DNA of 64,000 nucleotides from positions 36,070,388 to 36,134,387 of the forward strand of contig NC_089823.1 in the NCBI RefSeq assembly GCF_035046505.1. Reading direction: 5' to 3'. The notes below the pieces were generated by a model. It was not told the DNA's origin. It made no database searches and was given only the letters and a program-made list of their open reading frames with translations. This document shows, one piece after another, positions 10,593 through 25,500 of the stretch (its first letter is position 1; each line of letters opens with the position of its first letter). The DNA comes from Tiliqua scincoides (taxonomy: Eukaryota; Chordata; Lepidosauria; Squamata; Scincidae). The translations under genes were made by a program, and so were the position numbers.

Positions 10593-13500
10593 CTGAAATA
10601 ATGAAAGATGGTCGATATATATTTATATATTACACACACCATCCCCCCCCCCATTAAAGACTAAGTTATGGCTAATACAGTACTAATAGCTGAGTTCCAA
10701 ACTCAGTAGTTCTGCCTTTTAGCAATACCAGATACTGCTATGGATAGAGAAGTCCTTCGTGTAAGGCCCAAACATAAGGCTCAGCAGCTACACGTGGGAG
10801 CTAAAGACAATATTTTAAGATCTTAAGAAGAGCTTTGCTGGGTCAAGTTGAGTCTATCTAGTCTAGTTTCCTGTAACACCAGATGCCTCTGGCAGCACAC
10901 AGATATTGTTTCCTGCTGCCACTCCCTTGCACCTGGCATGCAGACACAAGCTACCTCTAAAACCTAGAGGTTCGCATATAGTCCTAATGGACCTGTAACT
11001 TTTGATGGACTTTTCCTCCAGAAATCTTTTAAAGGCATTTGGGCCAGGTGCCATCACAACACCCTGTGGCAAGGAGTTCACATATTAATTTCTTTCATTA
11101 GAGAAAATAAATGTAACAAATTCATTGTTTGGGTACTGAATATTACTATTCTATGCCCTCCCCTCCCCCCCCCACCGTTCCCCACTTCTATATAGGTATT
11201 AGGAAATCTGTGTGCTTTTTGTCAAGCCTTTGAAATTCAATAGAGAAAGGCATTTTTGATACTGTGGACGAATAGCTGTATAACAGTTTCCTAATGCCCA
11301 CACTGATATTAAAGGATCAATCAGGATTTGGAGGCAGGGGTGAATTTCTCATAGTTGGAAGGTTAGACATATCACACCCAAGATAAGAAGAACTCTTCTC
11401 TCAACTTCCCTAAGTTAGCAATGATATTCGCCATCATTTGAAAGACTTACAAATGACTTATGTGTAACAGTCCAAGTTTGTAAGTCTTTTCCTTCAGGTG
11501 GTAAATGGCCTTGCTAACCTAGGCAGGCCAGTTGGGAAGTTAAGACAAAGGAGAGCTTCACATCTTGGGCTTGGTCTGTCTAAATTTTCCAACTGTGAGA
11601 AATCCACTCTTGCCTCCAAATCCAGATTTGTCCTTTGTCACTTTGGGCATTAGGAAACTGTTGTACTTTTATTCATCCACAATATCAGAAACACCTTCCT
11701 TTGTGTTTGGTGGAAAACCTGACGATATTCTCAATTCACCCACATCAAATGGAAAGATCTAGGCAAGACTGCGTCATACAACATTCAGAACCACCAACTT
11801 CCAAAAATATTCTTGCCCTGAGTTAATACAAATTCCTGGACAGAGGAAACAATCTAGAGGCTGTACAAGGTGAATTTAAGAATGTGGTTCTCTTTAAATA
11901 GATTAAACTCGTAGTGCCTCAGTTTCTCATAGATGAGTTCATGCAATTAAATAGATTATATAGCTCTCCCATGGACAAGAGTACTGTATAGTAATTCCAA
12001 CACTAATTTAGAATTCTAGACTCTCAAATGGAAATAGGCAATACTCACCTTTGAACTTCAATTGTCCCCATAGTTTCATATGCAAAGTCACATTTGTTAT
12101 CAATTTCAATAGCCTTGCTTATGAGTTCCAAGCCTTTATCTAAATCCTGCTTCCACTGAAGTTGAAGCAAACTGAAATAAATCAATTCCATATCATCTGT
12201 GAATATATGTACCTCTTTGGTCAACAAACAAATAACCATAATATAATACTCTTTCATTCTCTGAGATATATCCTAATATCTTAGAGAGATCCTGTGTGTG
12301 TTTTTAAAGAAGCCAGCTTTAATTCTTCTTACATGCATCAAGATCCAAACCATTCTTATGTGAAGAAAATGCCCTGGTTCAAACACAACACAAACCATCG
12401 TTTGCCATTTTGTGCTCAAATTAAGGCAAGCCTTGGGTTTGTGTTTCCCCCTTCCCTTCATTTCCTCATTGGTGAGCAAGGGGAGCATTTGCGTATGCAA
12501 ATATGGCTCAGCCCTGCGTAAGGGGAATTCCTTCCCCTCACCACAGGTAACATCGCAGCAACCCCAATAGGGCTACTTGGATCTGCACCATTTAAAAAGG
12601 TGGAGCAGATCCAAGCAGCCCAGAGCTGCTCCAGGCTGCCCGGGATTGGGGTTAGGATCCTGCACAAGTGCCAGATTCTGGCCCCACCCCAGCTCACCTG
12701 CCACCCGCCCCGAAATGCTTCCTTCCTGTCCCTCTAGTCCCCCCAACCTCCATGCAGGCCTGGCTAAGTCAGCACAGGCTTACCTTCCTACCGGCCCAAC
12801 AGGGCTTGGGCCAGCCTCACTCCTCCAGAGTGAGGCTTTATAGCACTTTTGTGACACTCTTCGGCTGGCGCAAGGGACGTGTGCCAGCCAAGGGCGCCCT
12901 GAATTGCACCATAAAAATATTTTAGTGTCAATGATTTAAGCCAACTTACTTCTAAGTTGAAACTTAGGAAACATTTTCATACATACAATAAGTCACAGAC
13001 CTAGCCTTGCACAAAGCCTTAGATGTCAGAATCACAGTACTTACCCTTTGTGAACGTAGGTAGTAGCATTATCTGGTTCAAGATCAATGCATTTATCATA
13101 CATTTCATCAGCTTTGCCAAACTGCTGTTGATCTGTTAGTGCCTGCATAAACATTGTTAAATGAAATAATCACTCAGAGCTGATCCACATTCCCTCATGT
13201 AAACTCTCCCATCATAAACACAAGCATATAATAACAGATTAGGAAAATGTAAGTACACAGAGTATTAGTTGTTCTAAGGTGGTTAGCAATAATACAGAAT
13301 CATTTTCACAGATAATAGTGACATATACCTGGGCATAGAGTGCATAGCCTTCAGCACACCTTGGAAATTTTTTTATGACCTCCTCAAAGCCTTTCATTGC
13401 TGCTTGTACTTGTGAAGCATTATTTCCAGTGTAGGCTTGCCGGTACTGTTAAAAAAATAGGATGACCATGTCAAAATACAACCATGTTGAAAAAGATATT

Positions 13501-16500
13501 TTATTACCAACTAGCCTTCAAGGAACAACCCATAGATTCTGAGGTGTAACTTCTACATTTGCTGAAAGTGAACAAATATTTTAACATATTTGTGACTGAT
13601 ATTTTGTTGAAAATCTCATTGGTTTGTATCCTAACCTTCTGCAGAGAGCTGGTCAGTTACTGGAAACTATTTGTTGAAAGAACTTCTGACTACAGATCAC
13701 CACTTTGTAGAAAGATTATAATACAACTCAGTAAAAACACATACTCACTAATGCAAAGCATTTCTGTGCTTGTGCCAAGGCGGAATCCGGCCGTAAACGA
13801 ATACATTCATCAAAGTCTTCTACAGCATCTTCAACTTGGTCAAGCAGGATTTTCAACTAACATAAACAAACAAAAACTCTGAGAACTGTTCTATATCTCT
13901 ATGACAATATAAGGAAAATCATTAGTACAATATAATTATCAAAGAAACAGAACTACTCCAGTAATAAAACTGGAGTTGCATGAATTATTCTCACAAACAA
14001 CTAGCACGAGCTCCAGCTTGTCATGTATGTCAAGTTTAGCTTCTGCTTCTATTTACAATTTAAAATGGAACTTTCACATTTGTCTAGCTGCTTATTTTTC
14101 AATTTTAAACAGTACACATGGGATTAGATACAAAGGTACCTTAGGGAGGCAATCCTGCACATGCAAGATGGCCACCCCAATTTTCATCAATTACCTCCTC
14201 CTGCTGCAATTCCTCACCTCTTCTCACACAGTTCTGGAGGGTCCCCCAACCCTCAACAGAATTTGGGAGGACACAGATGGGAGAAGGGAGCAAGAAAGCA
14301 CCACTGTATGAGAAGAACCTGCTTCTCTGAATCTAGCCCACATTTAAGGCACAAACCACCAATATTCTTCTATTATACATACTATTATTTTCAGTAACTA
14401 AAGAATACCAAATTTTGGAGGAAAAAAGGATAGAACAGTACTTACCTGCCCTCTGTGATGATAAACATCTGCATTCTGAGGATCAATGTCAGCAGCCATA
14501 TTAAAATCTTGAGTAGAGAGCACAGGTTGCTGCTGCTGCATATACATGCTACCTCGTTTGATGAGGGCATTAGCCCGAAGCTATTAAAAAGAATGACCAA
14601 AATTATAGTTTGATATAAAACTTTCCTACTAGGCAGACTTCTAATAGTATTAATAACTTCTAATAATATTAATATATACAGTAGTTTTGATCACTTTCTC
14701 ATTGTCATGGAACAGAGTAACTGGGAAGTTCTTGCAACTTGAGCTTGGTGTTTGATGAAATTTCTACCAAACTGTTGTTTGCACCCGCCATGTGGAGATA
14801 CAGGAAGGCATTTGTAGAAAATAAGTAAAATGAGAGATTTCTCCCTTTCTCCCAGCTGATTTATATACTATGTTTCCAATAAAATGGGGGGAAAGACGTT
14901 GAGAGCAGAAGCTGCATAGGAAAGTACTGGTCAGAGGACGGATAAAGTAACACCTCCTCTTGCCCTTCTTCTATCCCTTGAAAATGCACCCTGCCTGCAT
15001 TTTGTATTTGGGGAGGAAACAAGGGATAGGGAATCCTGTGTTTGCTATTGAATTCATGCACACAAGGATCAAAAAGTTATGAAACCAAGATTTCACAACT
15101 TCACATTAACTTGAATTTACCCCCTCAAGCAGGGATGCGCAGGAGCCACAGCGCTGAGTCACAAGTTGAGTTGCAAGTCTCCACTACCCCTGAGTAGAAA
15201 ATGAATCATAACAAGTGTCCATTGCAACTTATCCAGAGGCATTTTTAGAGTTATTTTGACTTGAGTCAGAGTTTTTTTTGAGAGTCAAGTCACAAATCAG
15301 TTGCAGCTCCGCAGAAAAAACCAAAGTGCTGGTGTGCATTTGTTGGAGTTCTCATGCAACACTGCCCTGATGTCAACCACCCTTTTCAATTCATTAACTA
15401 AACAAAAGCTCTGCTGTTATTTGAGAGAGTGCAGCAATACAGAATGCAACTGGTTCCTTACGAATCCCAGCAATGACCCTCTCATTCATGTTGCAACTCC
15501 CGATTCTGCCTTTGGAAGGAGCACAGAGCAGCATGCCACAGGCAGACCAACAGGGGGGTGTCCAAGCTCAGCAATGTGAGAGGAGTGCAGCATGTGGGGA
15601 TAGAAGTGGCAGACAGAAGGGAGGGTTGCCCACAGCAGCCAAGAGGTTAAGACCCAATCCTTTATAGCTCTACTCTACCCACTGCGGTCAATGGGGTTGC
15701 CTCCTCCACTCCTATCACAACACAACGCCTACTGTGCCCGCCTCTTTAGTCCCCTCCCTGAGCTATCCAGGCATTTTCCCCTATTGCAAGAACCCCTTCT
15801 CCAGACCACCGGACTCCTTCCCCTCCCCTCCCTCATTCAGAGAAAAGAATCAAGCCAGCCATTTGGCAATCAATAGTTAGTTCCTTTCAAGATAGACGAG
15901 AGAGCCTGCTTCCTCCTCGCAATGTCCTTGCTGTCCCCAATTTCTTCCAGTTCTTCCCCCCAGCTTTGTGTAACCTCCCTCCTCCCCTGTCTCCTGGAGT
16001 CAATCTACCCTCCTGCCACCAAGTATGCTGCTTGAGTTGGTTTGGATGCTGGCTTCCGAATCACCCACGAAGTCTTTCAGGTTGATGCAGAAGTGACAAA
16101 AGAAAAAAAGTAACCATGAATGCACATGAAGCCAAAGTCACCTTGTGACTTGAACATCTACAAGTCATTATATGGGGTAAAAGCCCTGAGTTGCAAGTCA
16201 GTGCCCAAGTCACTGATATGCATGACTCGAGTTCTCACAAGTTGCAAAAATGTATTTTCATGACTCAAGTTGAATCTGCAAGTCACAGGTCCCCAACCCT
16301 GCCCTCAAGTGTGTACAGTGTACATCTTCAAATGGAACAGTAGCCTTATTGCTAGCAATTCAGAGTAGTTATTGCTATTTTAACTTAAGACTATACTTCT
16401 GAATCAACTCACTGAAACATGATATATTGAGATTGTATAGTGAAAATCAAAACCAAGTTTATCTAAAGGAAATCCTAACAATAAATTATCACTGTGGAAT

Positions 16501-19500
16501 ACATACACCCACAACTGAACACACAGAGAACACACAGAGTTTCACTTTTTAAACAAGTGCTTCTTCTAGAAACTGACCAGTTTTACTATTTATCATAAAG
16601 CTAGCTCCCCCTCCCAAACCTATTCATGACATTTAAAATTGTAGAAATTACTTGTAATACAAATCTGCATGAAACAGATGGAATCTAATACAGGTCCAGC
16701 CTATTTATACACGGATTTTTTATACACGGATTTGACTCAACATGAATGGCCCCTGCAAATGAGAAAGAATGTGCTGATCCCTGGAGAAGGGGAAAAATGC
16801 ATCCCATTAAAATCAGTTTTAAAAACCGAACAGTCCTTTATCAACAGCCTCCTTAATGAGAGAGAGAGAGGGCAGCAGGCTAACAATCCATCAATCCTTC
16901 TCTCTCCTTCGGACCCCTCCCTTCCCCCAGCACCCGAAAGAAAGTGATCATTTTGCACTGGTGAAGGGAGGGGCTGAGTGAAGTGCTGATGGATTGTCTT
17001 CTTAATGACTCTGACAAAAGGTCAGCAAGGCTGTTTTTCAATCACTGGAGCAAAGAAACTTTGTTTTTTAAATTGATTTGCTATAGTGCATTTTTTTTAT
17101 CCACATGAGTGCTTAGAATAGAACCCACACAAATAATTATTAGTCTCAACCTGTACACTAAAATGTCCCAGTGACATTGTAATGGTAATAAATATCCATT
17201 GGCTGATTCTAGATATCAGGCACCATAGTTGAGATTCTAAACACATCTTCTATTACAAAGCAGAATCTCTGATAGAACACAGCGCTTTAGTAATACCCAT
17301 ACATTACTTACTCACCTTTACATTAGCATTTTCCATACCAATAACCTGATTAAGATCAGGATTGGCAGCATTTGCATTACCAATAAGCAGGTAGAATGTA
17401 GCTCGTAGCAGCAAGGCTTCTGCTATATATTTTCCTTTAGCCTCTATTTCTTTAGTACACTCACTAATTATTTTGTCATAGTTTTCTTCTTCCATGTACT
17501 TCTTTGCCTTTAAATAGCCACAGCTGAAAACATGTAATGTAATCATTAGTACACAGGAAAAAAAAATCTCTCTAGTCTAATCAAAATAATTTGCAAGTCA
17601 CTTTTGGAGATAAACTTGGTTCATGCAGTCTCACAAACAGATCTATCCAAAACTAGGTATATTTTTACTTTCAAATACAAAAAGAAATTTTTTTATTTGG
17701 GTATTACCAAAATTAACAGAGCACATATTAATGCAAATCTTCACATTACAGATGGTGTACAAAACTCCTTATATATTTCCTCTAAAGAAACTGATTTAGT
17801 TGCTCTCCCAAAGAAGAATTTCTCAACTTAGAATGGACTAGGTCATCATTTTATGAATTACAAGTGTGCAACACTTAACAATATCCCCATCATTATGCAA
17901 TTAGGTCATTAAGTGATCATTCAGTCCAATTTATTGCCTTTGTTGTGCAAAGAGAAACACCCAGCAAGACACTAGCTGGCTGCACAGGCTACTAGAGATA
18001 GATTGCCTGTTCTTTGCATTAAGATCATTTCTGCATTTCTGTTGTGTAAACAGACACTCTGCTGCAGGCTATGGGAGATAAGAACATAAGAACAGCCCCA
18101 CTGGAACAGGCCATAGGCCCATCTAGTCCAGCTTCCTGTATCTCACAGCGGCCCACCAAATGCCCCAGGGAGCACACCAGATAACAAGAGACCTCATCCT
18201 GGTGCCCTCCCTTGCATCTGGAATTCTGACATAGCCCATTTCTAAAATCAGGAGGTTGCACATACACATCATGGCTTGTACCCCATAATGGATTTTTCCT
18301 CCAGAAACTTGTCCAATCCCCTTATAAAGGCATCTAGGCTAGACGCCAGCACCACATCCTGTGGCAAGGAGTTCCACAGACCGACCACACGCTGAGTAAA
18401 GAAATATTTTCTTTTGTCTGTCCTAACCCGCCCAACACTCAATTTTAGTGGATGTCCCCTGGTTCTGGTATTATGTGAGAGTGTAAAGAGCATCTCCCTA
18501 TCCACTCTGTCCATCCCCTGCATAATTTTATATGTCTCAATCATGTCCCCCCTCAGGCGTCTCTTTTCTAGGCTGAAGAGGCCCAAACGCCGTAGCCTTT
18601 CCTTGTAAGGAAGGTGCCCCAGCCCCGTAATCATTTTAGTCGCTCTCTTTTGCACCTTTTCCATTTCCACTATGTCTTTTTTGAGATGCGGCAACCAGAA
18701 CTGGACACAATACTCCAGGTGTGGCCTTACCATAGATTATCCATAGATTACCCATAGATGCAATTGCTTCATTTAGAGCATCTTTATTGTGCTTTAACCA
18801 CTGTCATATAGACCTAACTGAATTTAAATTTGACTAAGATTTTTTTAAAAACTGGCTTGTGACTAAGTGGTTGATGGTCTTTTCACAGAAAAGAATGAAT
18901 TTTGTGGTTGAACATAAGAAGAGCCCTGCTGGATCAGGCCAAAGACCCATCTAATCCAGCTTAGTGTATTTCACAGTACCCCACCAGTTGCCTCAGGGAG
19001 CACACAAGACAACAATACTTGCAACTTGGTGCCACTCCCTTGCATCTGGCATTCAGAGGTAGCCTATTTCTAAAACCAGGAGGCTACACATACCCATCAC
19101 ACGGAGACTTTTCTTCTAGAAATTTGTCCAAACCCCTAATAAAGGTATCTAGCCCAGATGCAATCACCACATCATGTGGCAAGTTCCTCAAACTAACTAC
19201 ATGCTGGATAAAGAAATATTTTCTTTTGTCTGTCCTAACTCTCCCAACACTCAATTTTAATGGATGTCCCCTGGTTCTGGTATTTCATGAGAGGGAAAAG
19301 AACAACGCTCTATCCACTCAATCCAACCCCTGAATAATTTTGTATGTCTCAATCGTGTCCCCTCTTAGGTCCTTTTTTCTAGACCAGAGGTTCTCAAATG
19401 TTTCAGAACAAGGACCCACTTTTTAGAATGTCAATCTGTTCGGGCCCACCGGAAGTGATGTCATAGCCGGAAGTTACATCATCAAGCAGGAAACTTTTTA

Positions 19501-22500
19501 GCACTCCCCCATACAATAAATTCAAATTAATTAAATTAAATGTTTATAATAAGAATAATTTATTTAAAAAAAACCAGCTTGTTAGAAGTACAGATCTGTA
19601 ACATTTTCCCAAATGCAGTCACATACCACGGTAGCATCAAGTCTATATTACAAATAAAATACACATTGAAATGAATGTGGCCCATCTGAAATGGGCTTGC
19701 GACCCACTTAGTAGGTCCCAACCTATAGTTTGAGAAGCACTGCTCTAGACTAAAGATCCCCAAATGCTATAGCCTTTCCTCATGAGGAAGGGGCCCCAGC
19801 CCATTGTGGCTGTGGGAGTTCAGACACTGCAGGTGCAGTTCCTGACTGCATTTGAGGGTTGCCCTCCCCCACCTTTAAAGAAAGGAGTAGAGAAGAGGGT
19901 GGCCCTCAGAACGGCCAGGTAGCCAGCCAGAAGCTGTGCTCACCTCCTGCAGTTTTGAAGGAGGCAGGCGCTGCTTCCAGCTCCAATGGAGTCTTTTGCG
20001 CCACTGCTAAGTTGCACACAAGGCCTCATCAGAGCTCTCTGGCACAGCTAGAAGCATCGCCCACCTCCTGGAGACGGCTGCTAGAAGTGGTGCTCACCTC
20101 CTGGGCACCACTTCTAGCAATGTGAAAAAGCTCCAATGGAGCCTTTCGCTCCGCCAGCAGCTACCCAAAAGGCTCCATTAAAGCCTGGGCGCCATCTCCT
20201 TCCTCCCCCTTTTTTTAAAAGGGGAGAAAGGAGGAGGCGGCATGGAAGTAACTGCAGTGACGCGATGACATCACCACAATTACTTCCGGGTCAGAGAGAG
20301 GCAGCACATGGAGGCTTTCCTCAGCTGGAAAAGCACCAGGACTGCCACTGACAAAGAAATAATCATTACACTTCACTAAATCCTTCTGAAATATTAAACC
20401 AATAGTTACAGTTACACCATGTCCTAAGCATGTATGGACGAAACACCTATATACAGTTGGCCCTCTTTATCAGTGGGTTTTGGCATCCACAGATTTAACT
20501 AAACAGAGGTGCAGACCCTTAATCTGGATGGCTTTAAGGACCACCTGGACATGACCAGAAGATCTTTCCAGTCATGTCCGGCAGGTGTTCTGAGGTGTGA
20601 GGAGGTCTCACTCATCCTCCCCAGGCCTAAGAAAGCCTCCCAGAGGCACTTCCAGTTCCATCTGGGAGGTGCCTGAGGCCCTCCCTGCAGATTCCATTAT
20701 CCACAGATATTGGTATCTGGGGTATGGAAATGGATCCCCCGTGGATATCAAGGACCAACTGCACACATTTACATAAAAGAAGGCAATGTATATTCAAAGC
20801 TAAATTTTTCCCTAACTTAATTTTAGCTTTCAATAACTTACTTTTCTTTCACTACAGATGCTTCTCCTTCTTTATCCTTATCTTCATCAGATTTCTCCCC
20901 CCTAAGAAGAGGCTGAGAGATAATGTCATCTGTGAAAGAACTGAAGTAAGATTTGATAAACTGTGGCGAAGGCATCAGTGGCTCACGGTTCTGAAATAAG
21001 ATGGACAATACTCTGGATATGAGTTGCTCATTTCTACACAAGTTACCCTTAAATTAACAGCTACTATAATTATATAGGTGGATATTGCTTAGTAACATTC
21101 TGACCAATGACAGCCTGCATATACAATGGCCGCTGCTGCTCCCTGTTAACCCCCCCAGCGCTCCCCTCACCTCCAGAGACTTTTCTGAGCCTCCCAGAAG
21201 CAGTACACATCCATGCCCTGCCTCTGCAAGGCTCAGACTAGCCATTTCAGCTGAAGACACCTGACTTCCAGTTTCCCAGGAAACTGTGAAAGAACAGGAA
21301 ACTGGTAAACTTCCCAGCTGGAAGTTGTGCCTTTCACCTCAAACAAGCATTCTGAGTCTCACAGTGGCAGTGTGCCGCTGCGCACTGAAAAGCTTCTAGA
21401 GGCGAGGGGAGCATGGCTCCCTCCCCAATTGGAGGCTTCGCATAATGTCAAGCCTCACTTGGCAACAGGGGTGTCGGTCCGCATCCCTGTCATTAAGCGA
21501 TGCACAACTATACTACTATGCAACTATTTAACTACACTCAGAAAGCACATTTCTGATCCCAAGTTTTCCTCCTCAAAGCAATTCTCAGTGCTAGTTTTAA
21601 TACATTCAGCTCTAAATGGCATGACCAGGGCACCTGTAGAAATGCATCATCCCAGACCAACCTGCCCATTCCCTTCACTCCTCAAAGGCTCACCTCTTTC
21701 TAATCCTACCTTTTGAAGTAAGGCAGTGGCAATGGGGAAAAGGGCCTTCTCTACTAATGCACTGTGCCCTGAAATATTCTTCAAAGGAAGGTCTGCCTAG
21801 TGTGAATGCTGTTATTACCAAGTTGCTAGGTCAAGGAGACACTTTCTTCTTGAGATATAAGTATGCGTGCACTAAGACACCCTGCCTAAATGAATCTCAT
21901 GAAAAGTCACGAAAGTTTGACTCATTTGAAAGTTAGGAATTCTTGTCTATCACAAAATTATTCTTCAATACTGAATGTATTTACTTAGAAGTATTTATTG
22001 ATACATCTAATGGAGTGCCTTTGAGAGTTAAAGTCATTAGCATGGCCATATTTTTGTAAATGCAGAAGATATTTTATTCATTGTAATAAGTCTTACCTTA
22101 TATTTCTCTTTGGCTTTTTCTTTCCCAAGAAGTTTAAGAACTTTATCAGCTAATAACATACTTTGCTGATTTTGAAAGCCTTCTAAAATGCAGACTGCTG
22201 TGACATCTACAAAAATTGAAAACATTACTAATTTATTGATGTTAAAAAACATTTGATTACTGAAAGAACGAACGTGTGCGTGCACACACAGACACACCCA
22301 CCATTTCATCTAAATTCAATATGTTAAATACTAAGTACAAATGTCAGTTTATTAATCTCTGAATCACTATACATCTTTGTATTCCAATTCATGCATGGAA
22401 ACTTCCCTGTCCCTACAGCAGCCCCTCCATGGCCCCCCATAATTCACTCTTGAGAGTCAAGGAACGCATCAGAGCAAGAAGAGATGCAATATGGGGAACT

Positions 22501-25500
22501 GCCAATGAATACAGATCAGCAAAAAACCCTCCTCCCTACAGCCACACAAAACAAAAGTGACTTCTGTTTATGCAAAAGCAGGCTAGGATAAAAAATTGTA
22601 AATTGCTACTAGATACAACTATATCCCAGAATAGATAGCCTAAATGTGACCTAGTTTTATCATCAAGAATTTCAAAAATATGTTTTCCTAGGTGTACATC
22701 CCCCCAAAACATTAACCACATATAATTTTGCTTTCCTTGTGTGAAAAGTAGTCTTTATTATCAACAAAAGCAGGCCTACACTACAGTTTTTCAGTAACTG
22801 TAAATTTATTTTTCACTTGCAAGATTGTTCTCTTAACCTTTATATCTGTATATCCATTCCAGTGCAGTTTTGTATCCCCCCCAGTTCTCCTAAATAAAAA
22901 ATATGTAGCTCAGGCTTTTTAAAACTATAGGACAAACAAAACAACTACTGTGTACATAAAGGCCTGGATCAAGAAGGACATATGAAGGACTTTGAGGCAA
23001 TCCTTTGAATTGCAGCTCCCTAGATCACCAACACCACTATGATTAGAAAAAGAAAAAAAGCTACGCAGAAACTGTGCACTAAGCTCTATGAATTCCAGTC
23101 ACAGTATTTGTGCAAGTTCAAATTATTTGTATAATTCAATTATTTCACTCCATTTACAAATTTACTTACAGTATATACAGTGGGTATTGTCTGTATATAC
23201 AGTTTTATAATTACTGGATTTATATCTGAAATCCACACTTCTACCCCGTCTTTCTTTTGCCAAAGCAAATGCTGAAGGCAACTTACAACATTTTCATAAA
23301 ACAGTCATAAAAACATTTCAAACATGCAATATAAACACCACCGGGGTCTGCAAATTCAATTTATCAAATAATATAACTAGGAGTGAAAAAATAATAGCAT
23401 CTGTGGAAAAACAAAAATGCAGCAAACAATATACAGGCACAGGAGGTCCAACCCTAAAAATCATCAATTAAAAGCTAAGTGAAACAATTTTTTATATTAC
23501 AAAGAATATAGTTAAAACATTATTTGCTGATCCATAGAAAAAACTCTTCTGATAGCAAGAGCATAAAAATGTCAATTTGTCATTAGTGATATTAAAAGGT
23601 TCAGGATTCAGAATATTGGAGCCTGAAAATAACAACTAGTAAAAATCCACGGACAATAATATTTTGTTAAGAAACCTAAAGAATGTATGAGAATTGTAAA
23701 GAGCACTGGAAGAGAAAAATAGACTGATATTAGACTAAAGTTTGTGGCAGCAATTCTAATTTCATTTCAGTACACAGAACTCACCTTCTAAACATTCCTT
23801 CTTATTGTCTAATTTCTCATGTGCCTTTGCACGCCTGAAGAGAGCTTTCACATATTTGGGATTCAGCTCAACTGCCTTTGTACAGTCTTGTGCCACCTCT
23901 TTCCATTTTTGCTGTAGGTATAAAAATAACTGATTAAGAAAACAACTTTCCCCAAGAAAAGGGTAGTAGTATAGCTAATTTCTGCCACAATTCTCTGGTT
24001 TTTTTTTTATCTTACTGCAACTAAGCCTACATGGCTACATTAAATATCGTAGATACTCCCTATAGGGCAAGAAATTTCTGCAGACAAAACAAGCTTAGAT
24101 CATCACCTCCTCTTATCTCTGAGGTTGCTAAGGGTCAGGGCTTTTCCAGCACCAGAGAAGCAATGCAGAGATAATTAAAGGGCTGTTAATCTCCAAGGTA
24201 ACCTCCCTAGCAAGCTTCATTCAAAGTTAACCTTTTATTCTCCTCCTAAGAAAAGGGCTCAAGGCTTCCACTGAAATCAAGCAAGCCTCCTTCTCTTTAG
24301 CACAGCCTGCTGCAGGCCTCTTTCCATTTTGCAAATGCTTGGCAGAGCTCTGGTTTCTTAAACACCAGGATGTCATCCTCGTTTCCATTTGAAACAAAGT
24401 CCCAGGCTACAATTTAGTGCACTTAAGAATAACACTCATGGAAAACAATGGGTCTACTTCTGAGAAATAAGGTTGCAACTATGTGCAGCTGCACTTGCTC
24501 ACAGTCATTCCTTCTTGCTAGTCTCTCCACTGTGAATTGAATTGCACAATACTAGTTATGTGTTCCAAGTTGTATGTTATATGTAGAGCTTCTGGCTCAA
24601 CACACCAGGCACCTTAAAGAAGAATTTTATTCATGGTTCTCCTGCAGCGGTTCCCAACCTTTTTTCACTTGCATACCCCTTCGCAGCCCATTTCCATAAA
24701 TTGTACCCGCATATTAGCTAAACATTTGTAATTAATATAAGCCCTCAACTCTATATGAAAACCTATACTTCATGTATTCATCACAGTATTTTGTCTTTTT
24801 ATTTGTTTGAAGAACAGAAGAGTATGCCTTTGCACTGTTTTGCACCAGAAGTGCCTTGAGAAATTATTGGTGACTGATCACTTTCCATATTATGTTTCAG
24901 CTTTTTTACTGTGCTGATTTTCAATCACTGATTCATACATGAATTGATGACCCAAAGCTAGCTATTGGTAGGGCTTTCACAGCCAACTAGCTACCCCATT
25001 TCTTGCCTTGCTGGCCCTGCAAGGCATTCTGGAGCACTACCTGCCTTTTTCTGCCATTATTCCATTCTTTTTCAAATACCCCTAAAGGTCCTGTCGAGTG
25101 CCTTGGGGGTACACGTACCCCAGGCTGGGAACCACTGTTCTACTGGTATGTTGCTTACAGTGCTCTTACTCTGATAGTGTTTACAAAAAGGTTGTGAAGC
25201 CCAGAATTAAAAAATAAAGAATAAAGAATAAAAATGTATCTTATGATCTTTTACTATATTTTTAATTAATTAGAGACTGTACAGTTCTTTGGTAACAATT
25301 ACTGGTAGGTTATTTTTCAGGATCTGGCCTCAGCTAAAATGAGACAAAATTATAGTCAGATACCCCTTATGTTTAAAACTCCCCCCTGTGACTTATCCAA
25401 GAGTCACAGAAAACTGTTTTCCACTCGATCTAGGCACAGGGATGCTCTGGGCATGCGAGTCTATTGCCCAACATCCCAGCAGGCTTTGCAGCACAACGTC

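Noticed and set aside
21580-21800. L2-type LINE fragment in TOMM70 intron 4
   Set aside because: Only a short weak resemblance (AAAAGGGCCTTCTCTAC). Not enough to call an element.
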